This document shows, in pieces, positions 33,437-41,503 of a stretch of 64,000 nt of DNA (positions are counted from its first letter, which is position 1; each line of letters opens with the position of its first letter). The notes under the pieces were generated by a model. It was given only the letters and a program-made list of their open reading frames with translations, made no database searches and was not told the origin of the DNA. Source of the stretch: Bifidobacterium breve (GTDB taxonomy: Bacteria > Actinomycetota > Acidimicrobiia > Acidimicrobiales > Acidimicrobilacustridaceae); contig CAMAQM010000007.1 in assembly GCA_945860545.1 (NCBI GenBank), forward strand, positions 18,780 to 82,779, written 5' to 3'. A program made the position numbers and the translations under genes.

Positions 33437-34572
33437 GCGGCATCGAGCCGTCCGACCCCCGCGGCATGGTCGGCACGCTGTTGTGCGGCCGCTACCGGTT
33501 GGTCCGCCACCTCGCCAGTGGGGGTATGGGCGAGGTGTGGGCGGCCACCGACGAGGAACTCGGTCGGAACGTCGCCGTGAAACTTCTCCACGACCACCTC
33601 GCCGGAAACCCCGAGTTGGTCGCCCGTTTCCGCCGCGAGGCCCGAGCTGCGGCCCGTGTCCAACACCCCGGCATCGTCACGGTGCACGACACCTGTTCGA
33701 GTGACGGGCGTGAAGCCATCGTGCTGCAGTTGATCGACGGCCCCACGTTACGGACGTACCTCGACCGGTCCGGTCGGCTCCCTGACGAGGCGGTCATCAC
33801 CATCGGCCGGTCGGTCACCGAAGCCCTCGAGGTCGCCCACCGTGCCGGGTTGGTGCATCGAGACATCAAACCGGCGAACATCCTGTTCGGACCGGACCGG
33901 GCCATGCTCACCGACTTCGGTGTGGCCAAAGCCCTCGACGAGGCCGACCACACGACGACGGGAACCGTGCTCGGCAGTGTCCGCTACCTCAGCCCCGAAC
34001 AGGTTGAGGGCACACCCCCCGACGGTCGCAGCGACGTGTACTCACTCGGCGTCGTCCTCTACGAATGTGCGACGGGTTCGACGCCGTGGGTGGGCGACAC
34101 CGCAGCGGCGACCGCACTGGCCCGCCTCGATCAACCGCTCGTGCCGCCAAGAGCGCTGAACCCGTCGATCTCGCCGGCGCTCGACGCGCTCATCACCAGG
34201 TGTCTCGCCCGCCGCCCCGAGGACCGCTTCGCCACCGCCGGGGACCTGGTGGTGGCCTTCGACGCCGTCGCCAGCGGTGTAGTTCCGCTCACCCCCGAAC
34301 CGGACTCCGACCTCACCGTGGCCGTCGACGCGACACCACCACCGCCGGGCGCCACCGACGCCACGGTGGCCGCCGGGGGGCCGTGGCCGACACCGGGACC
34401 AGGAGAGTTCGACGAGTGGAACGACGACCCCGGGTTCGACCCTCAGCCCGAGTGGGCGCGCCGATCGTGCGCCGGACCGTTGCTGATCGGCGCGCTGATC
34501 GTGGTGGCGGTCGCTGTGGCGGTCGTACTGGTGGCCAACACCGCGATGTGGCAGTCGCTCACCGGCGGCTAG
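33433..34572 (+). CDS. Membrane Ser/Thr protein kinase (PknB-like catalytic domain, no PASTA)
   Basis: This 379-residue protein has a Hanks-type kinase domain (about 18-275) with GGMGEVW, Lys50 in VAVKLL, HRDIKPAN (His142-Asp144), Asp161 in TDFGVA, SPEQ and SDVYSLGV, so catalysis should be intact. A Pro/Asp-rich juxtamembrane stretch and one helix (LLIGALIVVAVAVAVVLVA) end with only a few outside residues, leaving no sensor domain. It sits at the position of Rv3910 in mycobacteria, where MurJ is fused to a pseudokinase. The start GTG overlaps the DUF6049 stop. Likely targets are cell-wall proteins such as the nearby CwlM homologue; that is inference. Confidence 0.9.
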   Translation: MSGIEPSDPRGMVGTLLCGRYRLVRHLASGGMGEVWAATDEELGRNVAVKLLHDHLAGNPELVARFRREARAAARVQHPGIVTVHDTCSSDGREAIVLQLIDGPTLRTYLDRSGRLPDEAVITIGRSVTEALEVAHRAGLVHRDIKPANILFGPDRAMLTDFGVAKALDEADHTTTGTVLGSVRYLSPEQVEGTPPDGRSDVYSLGVVLYECATGSTPWVGDTAAATALARLDQPLVPPRALNPSISPALDALITRCLARRPEDRFATAGDLVVAFDAVASGVVPLTPEPDSDLTVAVDATPPPPGATDATVAAGGPWPTPGPGEFDEWNDDPGFDPQPEWARRSCAGPLLIGALIVVAVAVAVVLVANTAMWQSLTGG

Positions 34573-34588
34573 GTCCCGCTCCCAGCGT

Positions 34589-34594
34589 TAGCAT
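34589..34594 (+). promoter_or_regulatory. Leaderless -10 hexamer TAGCAT before 34601
   Basis: TAGCAT, spacer GACCCC, ATG at 34601. Confidence 0.5.
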
Positions 34595-34600
34595 GACCCC

Positions 34601-34963
34601 ATGACTGCGCCGGGGGACCCACACGCCCGTGCCCTGCCCGGCACCACCGACGGACCACCACCCGCGTCGGGGTCCGACGGACCGGACTGGCCAGTTGAAG
34701 CCACCCGTTCGATCGTCAAGGCGGTCGACACCGTGCGGGACAAGACGTCGGGCCCGGCGATCACGGCGGTGGCCGCCATGGTCTACGGCATCGTCGCCCT
34801 CACCGCGCTGACTGTGCTGACCATCGTCCTCACCGCAGCGACCATTCGTGGTCTTGAGTTGCTGTTGTGGCGCAAGGTGTGGCTGGCCTACCTCGTATTG
34901 TCCGTGCTGCTGTTCGTTGGCGGTCTCGTGTGCTGGTCACGCCGGGCCACCGTCCCCGACTGA
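34601..34963 (+). CDS. Small two-helix membrane protein of unknown function
   Basis: This 120-residue protein has a Pro/Gly-rich cytoplasmic start, an amphipathic VEATRSIVKAVDTVRDKTSGPAITAVAAMVYG and two hydrophobic helices (IVALTALTVLTIVLTAATI and VWLAYLVLSVLLFVGGLVCW). I do not recognise it. It lies between the kinase and thioredoxin-reductase genes and has its own leaderless promoter. Confidence 0.65.
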   Translation: MTAPGDPHARALPGTTDGPPPASGSDGPDWPVEATRSIVKAVDTVRDKTSGPAITAVAAMVYGIVALTALTVLTIVLTAATIRGLELLLWRKVWLAYLVLSVLLFVGGLVCWSRRATVPD

Positions 34964-35005
34964 GCGCACCCCCGCAGTCCCCCAACCCCGAACCTGAGGC
35001 GATCC

Positions 35006-35974
35006 ATGTCCACGTCACCCAACGAACCACGCAAGGTCCTCATCGTCGGCTCCGGTCCGGCCGGGCTGACCGCCGCGGTGTACACCGCTCGGGCCAGCCT
35101 CGCCCCACTGATGCTCGAGGGCGAACCGTCGTCCACCAGTGACCAGCCCGGGGGGCAGTTGATGCTCACCACCGAGGTCGAGAACTTCCCGGGGTTCCCC
35201 GACGGCATCATGGGCCCCGAACTCATGGAGCGGATGCGGGCCCAGGCGGTCCGGTTCGGTACCGAGATCATCACCGAGAAGGCCAGTCGGATCGACCTGT
35301 CGAGCCGACCGTTCAAGGTCTGGGTGGGCGACCCCGCAGCCACCGAGCCGACCTACACCGCCGAATCGATCATCATCGCCACCGGGGCGCGATCGCTCAT
35401 GTTGGGCCTCGAGAACGAGAACCGGCTCATCGGCCATGGCGTCTCGACGTGTGCCACCTGTGACGGCTTCTTCTTCCGCGGTCAGCACATCGCCGTGGTG
35501 GGTGGCGGTGACTCAGCCGCCGAGGAAGCGCTGTTCCTCACCAAGTTCGCCGACACGGTCACCCTCGTTCACCGACGCAGCGAATTGCGTGCGTCACGGA
35601 TCATGCAGGACCGCCTGTTCGCCAACGAAAAGATCCGTTTCGCCTGGAACAGCACGGTCGAGGAAATCATGGGCGACCAACAACTCACCGGTGTCCGGTT
35701 GCGCAACCTCGAGTCCGGTGAGACCACCGAGCTCCCCGTCACCGGTCTGTTCGTGGCGATCGGGCACCAGCCCAACACCTCCCTGTTCGACGGCCAACTC
35801 GCCCTCGAGGACAACGGGTACCTCATCACCGGCCCCGGCAGCCACACCTCGGTCGAGGGCGTGTTCGCCTGCGGCGACGTGCAGGACCACACCTACCGTC
35901 AGGCCATCACCGCGGCCGGTTCGGGATGCATGGCCGCCATCGACGCCGAACGGTGGCTCGAGGGCCAGCACTGA
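35006..35974 (+). CDS. trxB: Thioredoxin-disulfide reductase
   Basis: This 322-residue FAD/NADPH enzyme keeps thioredoxin reduced. It has the FAD loop [20 protein letters not shown], redox-active Cys149 and Cys152 in TCATCDG, NADPH-binding [14 protein letters not shown] and [10 protein letters not shown], and the C-terminal [34 protein letters not shown]. The ATG has GAGGCGA upstream. The next gene is thioredoxin, as in Rv3913-Rv3914, though a 152-base gap with its own promoter separates them. Confidence 0.96.
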   Translation: MSTSPNEPRKVLIVGSGPAGLTAAVYTARASLAPLMLEGEPSSTSDQPGGQLMLTTEVENFPGFPDGIMGPELMERMRAQAVRFGTEIITEKASRIDLSSRPFKVWVGDPAATEPTYTAESIIIATGARSLMLGLENENRLIGHGVSTCATCDGFFFRGQHIAVVGGGDSAAEEALFLTKFADTVTLVHRRSELRASRIMQDRLFANEKIRFAWNSTVEEIMGDQQLTGVRLRNLESGETTELPVTGLFVAIGHQPNTSLFDGQLALEDNGYLITGPGSHTSVEGVFACGDVQDHTYRQAITAAGSGCMAAIDAERWLEGQH

Positions 35975-36018
35975 CCAACACCATGGGATCGCTCCGTCGG
36001 AAGCGCCCATCGTCGGGG

Positions 36019-36066
36019 TAGCGTGACGGTGGCGACCGAACCGGTCGGTCGCCGGGGCGACGCCCC
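36019..36066 (+). promoter_or_regulatory. trxA promoter and 5' stem-loops
   Basis: TAGCGT (36019-36024) would start transcription near 36031. Exactly there GGCGACCGA (36031-36039) pairs with TCGGTCGCC (36045-36053), loop of five; a second stem GGGGC/GCCCC (36054-36066) follows. Thus the trxA mRNA would begin with tandem hairpins, which may protect it or regulate it. They could also serve as a trxB terminator. Confidence 0.45.
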
Positions 36067-36126
36067 CAATCGGAACGGCGGGTTGTCCCCCGTGCGTTCG
36101 ACCATCCACGACCCGAGGACCAGACG

Positions 36127-36453
36127 ATGGCTGAAAACCTGACCACCCTGACCACCGCAACCTTCACCGAGACCGTTGCGTCGTCGACCGTGCCCATGCT
36201 CGTGGACTTCTGGGCCGAGTGGTGTGGGCCGTGCAAGATGATCGCCCCGGTGCTCGAGGAGATCGCCGCCGAACATCCCGACGCCATCCATATCGCCAAA
36301 CTGAACGTCGACGACCACCCCGACATCGCCCGTGAGTTCTCGGTCATGAGCATCCCGACGATGATCGTGTTCCGCGACGGCCAGGAAGTGAAGCGGCTCG
36401 TCGGCGCCAAGGGCAAGGGTCAGATGCTCCAGGATCTCGACGAGTTCCTCTGA
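36127..36453 (+). CDS. trxA: Thioredoxin
   Basis: This 108-residue protein is a canonical thioredoxin: VDFWAEWCGPCKMIAPVLEEIA with Cys33 and Cys36, NVDDHPDIAREFSVMSIPTMIVFRDGQEVKRLVGAKGKGQML with the cis-Pro. It is reduced by the TrxB encoded upstream and serves ribonucleotide reductase, methionine sulfoxide reductase and others. The ATG has GAGGACC a few bases upstream. Confidence 0.96.
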   Translation: MAENLTTLTTATFTETVASSTVPMLVDFWAEWCGPCKMIAPVLEEIAAEHPDAIHIAKLNVDDHPDIAREFSVMSIPTMIVFRDGQEVKRLVGAKGKGQMLQDLDEFL

Positions 36454-36499
36454 GTCGACCGGCAGGCTCGGCCCGATACCGGGCCCTCGCCAACACGCC

Positions 36500-36505
36500 T
36501 AGTCT
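36500..36505 (+). promoter_or_regulatory. Leaderless -10 hexamer TAGTCT before cwlM
   Basis: TAGTCT, 8-base spacer, GTG at 36514. Confidence 0.4.
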
Positions 36506-36513
36506 CGGTTGCC

Positions 36514-37524
36514 GTGAGTTCGCCATCCCCTGACGATCGACTGTGGGCGTCCCAGGACCTCCCCCTCCGAGACGGAGATCACGGTGAGGCGGTGCGGGAC
36601 CTCCAGCGTCGTCTGGTCAGCCTCGGCCTGACCCCCGGGCTCGACGGCACGTTCTGTGAGCACACCGTGACCGCAGTGGCGGCGTTTCAGGCGTCACGCG
36701 GTTTGTTGGACAGTGGAATCTGCGATCAGGCCACCTGGAATGCCGTGATTGAGGCCGGTCACCGCCTCGGGGACCGGCTCCTGTACCTGTCGCGGCCAAT
36801 GCTCCGGGGCGAGGATGTGACCGCCCTGCAGCGTCGCCTCGGCGGTCTGGGGTTCGACGCCGGCCGGGTTGACGGCATTTTCGGGCCCGACACCGACGCT
36901 GCATTACGGGAATTTCAGCGCAACGCCGGCCTCAGCGTGGACGGCGTGTGCGGTCCTACGACATTGATGGACCTCGAGAGGTTCGCCAACCGGATCAGCG
37001 AACCTGCCGCCGTGGCCGGTGTGCGCGAACGCGAGAAACTCCGCTCCGGCCCGCGGGGTCTCGATCAGCGCACGGTCGTCATTGCCCACGCCGGAGGCCT
37101 CGACGCCATTGCCCACGCCGCCGCCCGGGCGCTGTCGGACACCGGTGCTGAGACGGTGGTCCTCCAGCACCACGACCCCTCGGCACTCGCCGATCAGGCC
37201 AACACCCTCCGCTGCGACCTGCTCGTTGACCTCGAGGTGGGCGACCCACCGTGTTGGTGCGCGTTCTACCAGTCAGGTGACTTCGAATCCTCTGGCGGCC
37301 GGCGTCTCGCCGAGCTGTTGACGAGCGCCCTTGCCGACATCGGCCTGAACCCCGGTCCGAGCCGAGGTCTGCGCCTCACGTTGTTGCGCGAGACGCGCAT
37401 GCCCGCCGTCGTCGTCCACCTCGGCCCGGTTGATCGGGTCGTCACCGACCCGACGTCAATCACCGAGGCCTGCACCCGGGCGGTTGCCGACTGGGCCAGG
37501 GAGCCGCTCGCACCCGAACACTGA
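36514..37524 (+). CDS. cwlM: CwlM-like protein: two peptidoglycan-binding domains and a degenerate amidase domain
   Basis: This 336-residue protein has no signal peptide. Two PG_binding_1 repeats (about 22-82 and 97-155: LQRRLVSLGLTPGLDGTFCEHTVTAVAAFQ, LQRRLGGLGFDAGRVDGIFGPDTDAALREFQ) precede an Amidase_3-like domain (185-330). The first ligand segment is TVVIAHAGG with His192. The usual His position is replaced in CDLLVDLEVG, and the late Glu of MPAV.VELG reads VVVHLG (His302). The enzyme is thus unlikely to bind catalytic zinc normally. Its gene position after trxA equals Rv3915 cwlM, a cytoplasmic regulator that activates MurA when phosphorylated by PknB. I infer a similar regulatory role. 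Confidence 0.8.
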   Translation: MSSPSPDDRLWASQDLPLRDGDHGEAVRDLQRRLVSLGLTPGLDGTFCEHTVTAVAAFQASRGLLDSGICDQATWNAVIEAGHRLGDRLLYLSRPMLRGEDVTALQRRLGGLGFDAGRVDGIFGPDTDAALREFQRNAGLSVDGVCGPTTLMDLERFANRISEPAAVAGVREREKLRSGPRGLDQRTVVIAHAGGLDAIAHAAARALSDTGAETVVLQHHDPSALADQANTLRCDLLVDLEVGDPPCWCAFYQSGDFESSGGRRLAELLTSALADIGLNPGPSRGLRLTLLRETRMPAVVVHLGPVDRVVTDPTSITEACTRAVADWAREPLAPEH

Positions 37525-37795
37525 GCGCGAACCCGGTTCTGGTCCGACGACGGCGACGTTGTATCGGCCGACTGGGTTTCCCCGCCCCTCGGGGTCGCCG
37601 TCGGGATCGGATCCATGACGGGTTCGTCTCGATCGCATCCGACGATGCAGGTCGACCACGTCCGCACCTGAGGTCGAGGGTTACCGGGAGAGACGTGAAG
37701 TTGAGGTTGACCACAGGTTCTTCCACAAGCTGTGGAGAAACCCGTCGTTGTGGGTTGACGAGTTCGCCACAAGGGACCCGGCGTGCCACAAACAC
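37525..37795. other. cwlM-parB intergenic region with DnaA-box-like sites
   Basis: Between the convergent ends of cwlM and parB, TTGACCACA (37707), TCTTCCACA (37719) and TGTGGAGAA (37731) lie within 33 bases and resemble divergent DnaA boxes. A weak CCCCG/CGGGG hairpin sits near 37580-37594. No convincing gene is seen. Confidence 0.4.
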
Positions 37796-38698
37796 CTAAA
37801 TTTCAGGGGATTCCGTCTCTCTCCCGGACACCATGACCCGGTAGATGCGTTCGAGGTCGTCAAGGTTGGCGAACTGGACCGTGACCTTTCCACCCTTGCC
37901 GGTGAGTCCAACCCTCACGCGCGTGTCGAGGTACTCCGACAGCAGGTGCTCGAGTTCGAGCAGGGCCGCCGGCCGGTTCCCCGGGGCGGGGTCCCCTGCG
38001 GGACTGTCGGGGTCACCGGCATAGCGGGCCGCCACGAGGCGTCGAACGGCGTCCTCGGTCTCACGAACGGTGAGGCCCTCATCGACCACCCGGGTCGCAA
38101 GCATCTCCTGTTCCTCAACGCTCTCGAGCGCCAGGATGGCCCGGGCGTGACCGGCGGTGAGACGGCGTTCGGTGAGCAGTTGCTGCACCGATGGCGGCAG
38201 CGCCAGAAGTCGGAGGGTGTTGGCGACCGTTGACCGGCTGCGACCAACGGCGACGGAGACGTCCTCCTGGGTCAGCGAGAACTCCTCCATCAGCTGGCGG
38301 TATCCCGCTCCCTCCTCAAGAGGGTTCAGGTCCTCTCGAAGCAGGTTCTCGACCAGCGCTTCTTGTAGCGATCGGTGATCGTCCACCGTCCGCACCAGCG
38401 CCGGGATGACCTCCAGGCCAGCGATCTGTGAGGCCCTCCACCGGCGCTCCCCAGCGATCAATTCGAAGGATTCCGGCCCCACCTGACGTACCAAAATGGG
38501 TTGGAGAACGCCAATTTCCCCCACTGAGGCCGCAAGTGACGCGAGGGCTTCGTCGTCGAATTCGACCCGTGGCTGGTAGGGATTCGCCGTGATCTGGGCC
38601 ACGGGAAGCTCCCTGAGTTCCGTGCCTTCAGGCGCCGTGACGGGTGCATCCGGCAACAGAGCGCTCAAACCCTTACCCAATCCGCTCCGGCGTACCAT
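37796..38698 (-). CDS. parB: Chromosome-partitioning protein ParB
   Basis: This 300-residue CTP-dependent DNA clamp binds parS and spreads. The N-domain carries LPVAQITANPYQPRVEFDDEAL and the CTP-binding GERRWRASQIAG. Then come ENLLREDLNPLEEGAGYRQL, the HTH region LTQEDVSVAVGRSRSTVANTLRLL, and a C-terminal dimerisation part ending in RVGLTGKGGKVTVQFANLDDLERIYRVM. Its start lies 26 bases inside the parA 3' end with GGAGGTGAG just before the ATG, so the two are translated together. Two parS sites lie upstream of parA. Confidence 0.96.
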   Translation of the reverse strand: MVRRSGLGKGLSALLPDAPVTAPEGTELRELPVAQITANPYQPRVEFDDEALASLAASVGEIGVLQPILVRQVGPESFELIAGERRWRASQIAGLEVIPALVRTVDDHRSLQEALVENLLREDLNPLEEGAGYRQLMEEFSLTQEDVSVAVGRSRSTVANTLRLLALPPSVQQLLTERRLTAGHARAILALESVEEQEMLATRVVDEGLTVRETEDAVRRLVAARYAGDPDSPAGDPAPGNRPAALLELEHLLSEYLDTRVRVGLTGKGGKVTVQFANLDDLERIYRVMVSGRETESPEI

Positions 38699-39629
38699 TG
38701 CTCACCTCCTTGGCGAGTTCCCGGTAGGCGACGGCCCCCCGGGCTGTGGGGTCAAACGTGGTGATGGGCTGGCCGTAGGACGGCGCCTCGGAGAGACGCA
38801 CCGTTCGGGGGATCACGGTCTGGCACACCTTCTCCCCGAAATGGTTCCGAACCTCCTCAACGACCTGGCTTGCGAGCCTCGTGCGCCCATCAAACATGAC
38901 GAGAACCACCGCACTGATCTCCAGGGTCGGATTCAGGTTCCGCTTCACCAGATCCACGTTGCCCAGCAGTTGCCCCAGGCCCTCAAGGGCGTAGTACTCG
39001 CACTGCAGGGGCACGAGCACCTCCGATGCCGCAGCAAAGGCGTTAATCGTCAGGAGGCCCAGAGAGGGCGGGCAGTCGATGATCACGAAGTCGTAGTCAT
39101 CCCGGACCGCCGCCAGAGCGGTGCGCAGCCGGTGTTCCCGGCTGAATGCCGGCACCAACTCGATCTCGGCACCCGCAAGGTCGAGATTCGACGGGGCCAC
39201 GAACAGTCCCTCGACCGAGGTTGGCTGGATGCACTCGGCCAGCGGAACGTCGTGCAACAAGACGTCGTAGACCGTGGCCGACAACTGCCGGATGTCGACC
39301 CCCAGGCCAGTTCCGGCGTTGCCCTGAGGGTCGAGGTCCACCACGAGTGTGCGAAAACCTTGCTCGGCGAGGCTGGCAGCCACGTTCACCGCCGTGGTGG
39401 TCTTGCCCACACCGCCCTTTTGGTTGGCGATGGCAATGATTCGGGGAAGGGTCCGTCCGGCGCCCACCTGATAGGAGGGGCTTTGCGGACCGTCCAGCCC
39501 GGATTCCGGGGGGGACGACTCAGCAGAATCGGCCCCCGAGGCCACATCCGGCCCGCCCTCAACTCCCTCACCGACTCCGGAATCGGCCTCTACTGGCCGG
39601 TCCTCGTCCCCCACACCTTGCGAATCCAC
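38673..39629 (-). CDS. parA: Chromosome-partitioning ATPase ParA
   Basis: This 318-residue Walker-type ATPase drives ParB-parS movement. An acidic, Ser/Gly-rich N-terminal extension of about 60 residues precedes RIIAIANQKGGVGKTTTAVNVAASLAEQG (deviant Walker A), LVVDLDPQGNAGTGLG, FVIIDCPPSLGLLTINA and VLVMFDGRTRLASQVVEEVRNHFG. The GTG start has GGGAG 7 bases upstream. The extension is longer than in plain ParA and resembles that of actinobacterial homologues. It is co-transcribed with parB. Confidence 0.95.
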   Translation of the reverse strand: MDSQGVGDEDRPVEADSGVGEGVEGGPDVASGADSAESSPPESGLDGPQSPSYQVGAGRTLPRIIAIANQKGGVGKTTTAVNVAASLAEQGFRTLVVDLDPQGNAGTGLGVDIRQLSATVYDVLLHDVPLAECIQPTSVEGLFVAPSNLDLAGAEIELVPAFSREHRLRTALAAVRDDYDFVIIDCPPSLGLLTINAFAAASEVLVPLQCEYYALEGLGQLLGNVDLVKRNLNPTLEISAVVLVMFDGRTRLASQVVEEVRNHFGEKVCQTVIPRTVRLSEAPSYGQPITTFDPTARGAVAYRELAKEVSNGTPERIG

Positions 39630-39662
39630 CCGTCATCTCCCTTGCTCAGAACCCAGCCCTCG

Positions 39663-39678
39663 TGTTTCACGTGAAACA
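39663..39678. promoter_or_regulatory. parS site 1
   Basis: TGTTTCACGTGAAACA is the perfect consensus 16-bp ParB-binding palindrome. The symmetry extends two bases on each side. It lies just upstream of parA. Confidence 0.95.
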
Positions 39679-39782
39679 CGACGACCGCCGGACCAGGCCC
39701 TGAGAGAGCCTCGTCATGGCCGGCGGCGCAGACTAGCGCGGAGCGATCCAGTGCGGCGAGGGGATACACGGTCGGCGGTGAC

Positions 39783-39798
39783 TGTTTCACGTGAAACA
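39783..39798. promoter_or_regulatory. parS site 2
   Basis: TGTTTCACGTGAAACA again, with different flanking bases (ACTG... and ...CAGT complete a 20-bp palindrome). It is exactly 120 bp from site 1, between parA and rsmG. Confidence 0.95.
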
Positions 39799-39844
39799 GT
39801 TGTTGATGGCGGATCTCGACCCGGAACCTCAGGGGTCCTGGAGC

Positions 39845-40489
39845 TCAGAACAGCGGTCGTTTGGCGGGAAGGCCGATCCGGCGAGGGAACTCCTCTGGCG
39901 TCGACTGGCGGCTGCGACACACCATGACGCCATCCTGGACGCCGAGTGGTTCAACGCCCAGCCCGGAGAGTGCGACAGCCGGCCAACGCTCGCCCTCGCT
40001 TCCCGGGGGTTCACTGACCACCAACAGGCCCTCCTCGACCAGTAGTGGCGCGCCGCACTCGGCAACGACGGCTGGCTGACCGAAACTGCGAGCCGTGACG
40101 ACCGCACAGGCATTCCTCAGCGACAGGTCTCTGCCCAGCGCTTCCGCCCGAACGGTACGGACCTCAACCCGATCCGCAAGGCCCAGTACTCCAACGGCCT
40201 CGGCGAGGACCACCGTCCGCCGTTCCATGGCGTCGACAAGAATCCACTCCGAGTCGGGGAGGACCACCGCCAGCACCAGGCCCGGCAGTCCGGCGCCCGA
40301 ACCGAGATCGACCCCGATAGTGAGGCCGGTGGCGATGAACGCCTCCGACACCGGGTCAACGAAGCGCAAGGCGTGACGGATGTGGTCGGCCACGTCCCCA
40401 GGACCGGTAAAACCCAGTTTCCGGGCGCGACCCAGGACCTCGTTGAGGCCCGGATCGGACTCGACGACCTCCCGGTCCACCATCTTCAT
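39845..40489 (-). CDS. rsmG: 16S rRNA (guanine-N7)-methyltransferase RsmG (GidB)
   Basis: This 214-residue SAM enzyme methylates G527 (E. coli numbering) of 16S rRNA. Visible: IGVDLGSGAGLPGLVLAVVLPDSEWILVDAMERRTVVLAEAV (motif I and post-I), VEVRTVRAEALGRD, and VTARSFGQPAVVAECGAPLLVEEGLLVVSEPPG. The ORF can start at 40543. The ATG at 40489 gives the usual length and has TACTTT with a 7-base spacer before it, so I use it. It lies in the parA-rsmG-khpB order typical near origins. Confidence 0.93.
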   Translation of the reverse strand: MKMVDREVVESDPGLNEVLGRARKLGFTGPGDVADHIRHALRFVDPVSEAFIATGLTIGVDLGSGAGLPGLVLAVVLPDSEWILVDAMERRTVVLAEAVGVLGLADRVEVRTVRAEALGRDLSLRNACAVVTARSFGQPAVVAECGAPLLVEEGLLVVSEPPGSEGERWPAVALSGLGVEPLGVQDGVMVCRSRQSTPEEFPRRIGLPAKRPLF

Positions 40490-40496
40490 GGGCGGG

Positions 40497-40502
40497 AAAG
40501 TA
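40497..40502 (-). promoter_or_regulatory. Leaderless -10 hexamer TACTTT before rsmG
   Basis: TACTTT (minus strand), spacer CCCGCCC, ATG at 40489. Confidence 0.45.
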
Positions 40503-40582
40503 CCAGCAGGGGCGACGTCACGGACCCGCACAACCCTCGCCACACCAACCCGGGGTTGAGCAGGGTGGGTTCAGGGAACGTC

Positions 40583-41500
40583 TCAGTCGGGAAGAACCAC
40601 GACGCGACGCCGGCGATCCTCGCCTTCGGAAGCCGTGCGAACACCTTCCACGTCAGTGAGGGCGTCGTGCACGACCTTGCGGTCGGGCGGGGACATCGGC
40701 TCGAGCATCTTGGGTGTCCCCGTGCTCTTGACGTCCTCGGCGACCTGAAGGGCGAACCGGGTCAGTGCCTCGGCCCGACGCTTGCGATATCCCGAGACAT
40801 CGAGCCGGACCCGACCCTGGTGCGGACCAGCCAACTGGCGCTGGGCAACGGTCCTGGCGAGCTCCTGCACCGCCGCCAACGTCTGGCCCTTCGGACCGAT
40901 CAGCAGCCCCAGATCCTCACCCTCGATGCGGATCTCGACGATCTCGTCGTCGACTTTCTCGCTGGAGACCTCACCACTGAGCCCGAAGGCCTCAACGAGG
41001 CCGTCGAGGAACTCCTCCATGACCTCTACCTGCTGCTCAAGTGTGACTTCTTCCACTTTCTCACCGTCCTTGTCCACTGCCGGTCGCTCGTCAACCGATC
41101 CATTCCGACGCCGTGACGATCCGCCCCGTGCCCCCCGGCCACGACTGGGGGGCGAAGCGTCGCCCTTTGTTACATCTGAGCCACCGACGTCACCATTTGC
41201 CTCTGGGGTGGCCTCCACGCCAGATTCGCTGGTTGCCCCGGAGCCTGCCCCAGATCGGCTGCGTTGTCCACGCCCGCCGCCATCTCCACGTCGGGTCCGG
41301 CGCCGCTCGACCTTGGCGCGGGGTTGGGTGGGACGAACGCGGGCACGAACACGGGCCTCCCGTCGGACCATGCCGAACAGGCCGGCCTTGGGTTCCTCGA
41401 CGACCTCGAACTCGGCGTCCTGATCATCGACACCGAGTTCATCAAGGGCACGCTCTTTGGCTTCTTCGACCGTACGACCGGTTGTTTCAACCCATTCCAC
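40583..41500 (-). CDS. khpB: RNA-binding protein KhpB (Jag/SpoIIIJ-associated)
   Basis: This 305-residue RNA-binding protein has a Jag_N domain (EWVETTGRTVEEAKERALDELGVDDQDAEFEVVEEPKAGLFGMV). A long Arg/Gly/Ser linker (about 55-150), a KH domain with LGLLIGPKGQTLAAVQELARTV and a C-terminal R3H domain (RKVVHDALTDVEGVRTASEGEDRRRRVVV) follow. It probably works with KhpA on mRNAs linked to cell-wall growth. The gene is in the yidC operon, starting 3 bases past the yidC stop. The basic linker is much longer than in Firmicutes homologues. Confidence 0.93.
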   Translation of the reverse strand: MEWVETTGRTVEEAKERALDELGVDDQDAEFEVVEEPKAGLFGMVRREARVRARVRPTQPRAKVERRRTRRGDGGGRGQRSRSGAGSGATSESGVEATPEANGDVGGSDVTKGDASPPSRGRGARGGSSRRRNGSVDERPAVDKDGEKVEEVTLEQQVEVMEEFLDGLVEAFGLSGEVSSEKVDDEIVEIRIEGEDLGLLIGPKGQTLAAVQELARTVAQRQLAGPHQGRVRLDVSGYRKRRAEALTRFALQVAEDVKSTGTPKMLEPMSPPDRKVVHDALTDVEGVRTASEGEDRRRRVVVLPD

Positions 41501-41503
41501 GCG

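Noticed and set aside
37580-37594. Terminator hairpin after cwlM
   Set aside because: Only a 5-bp CCCCG/CGGGG stem with no T-run; too weak to call.
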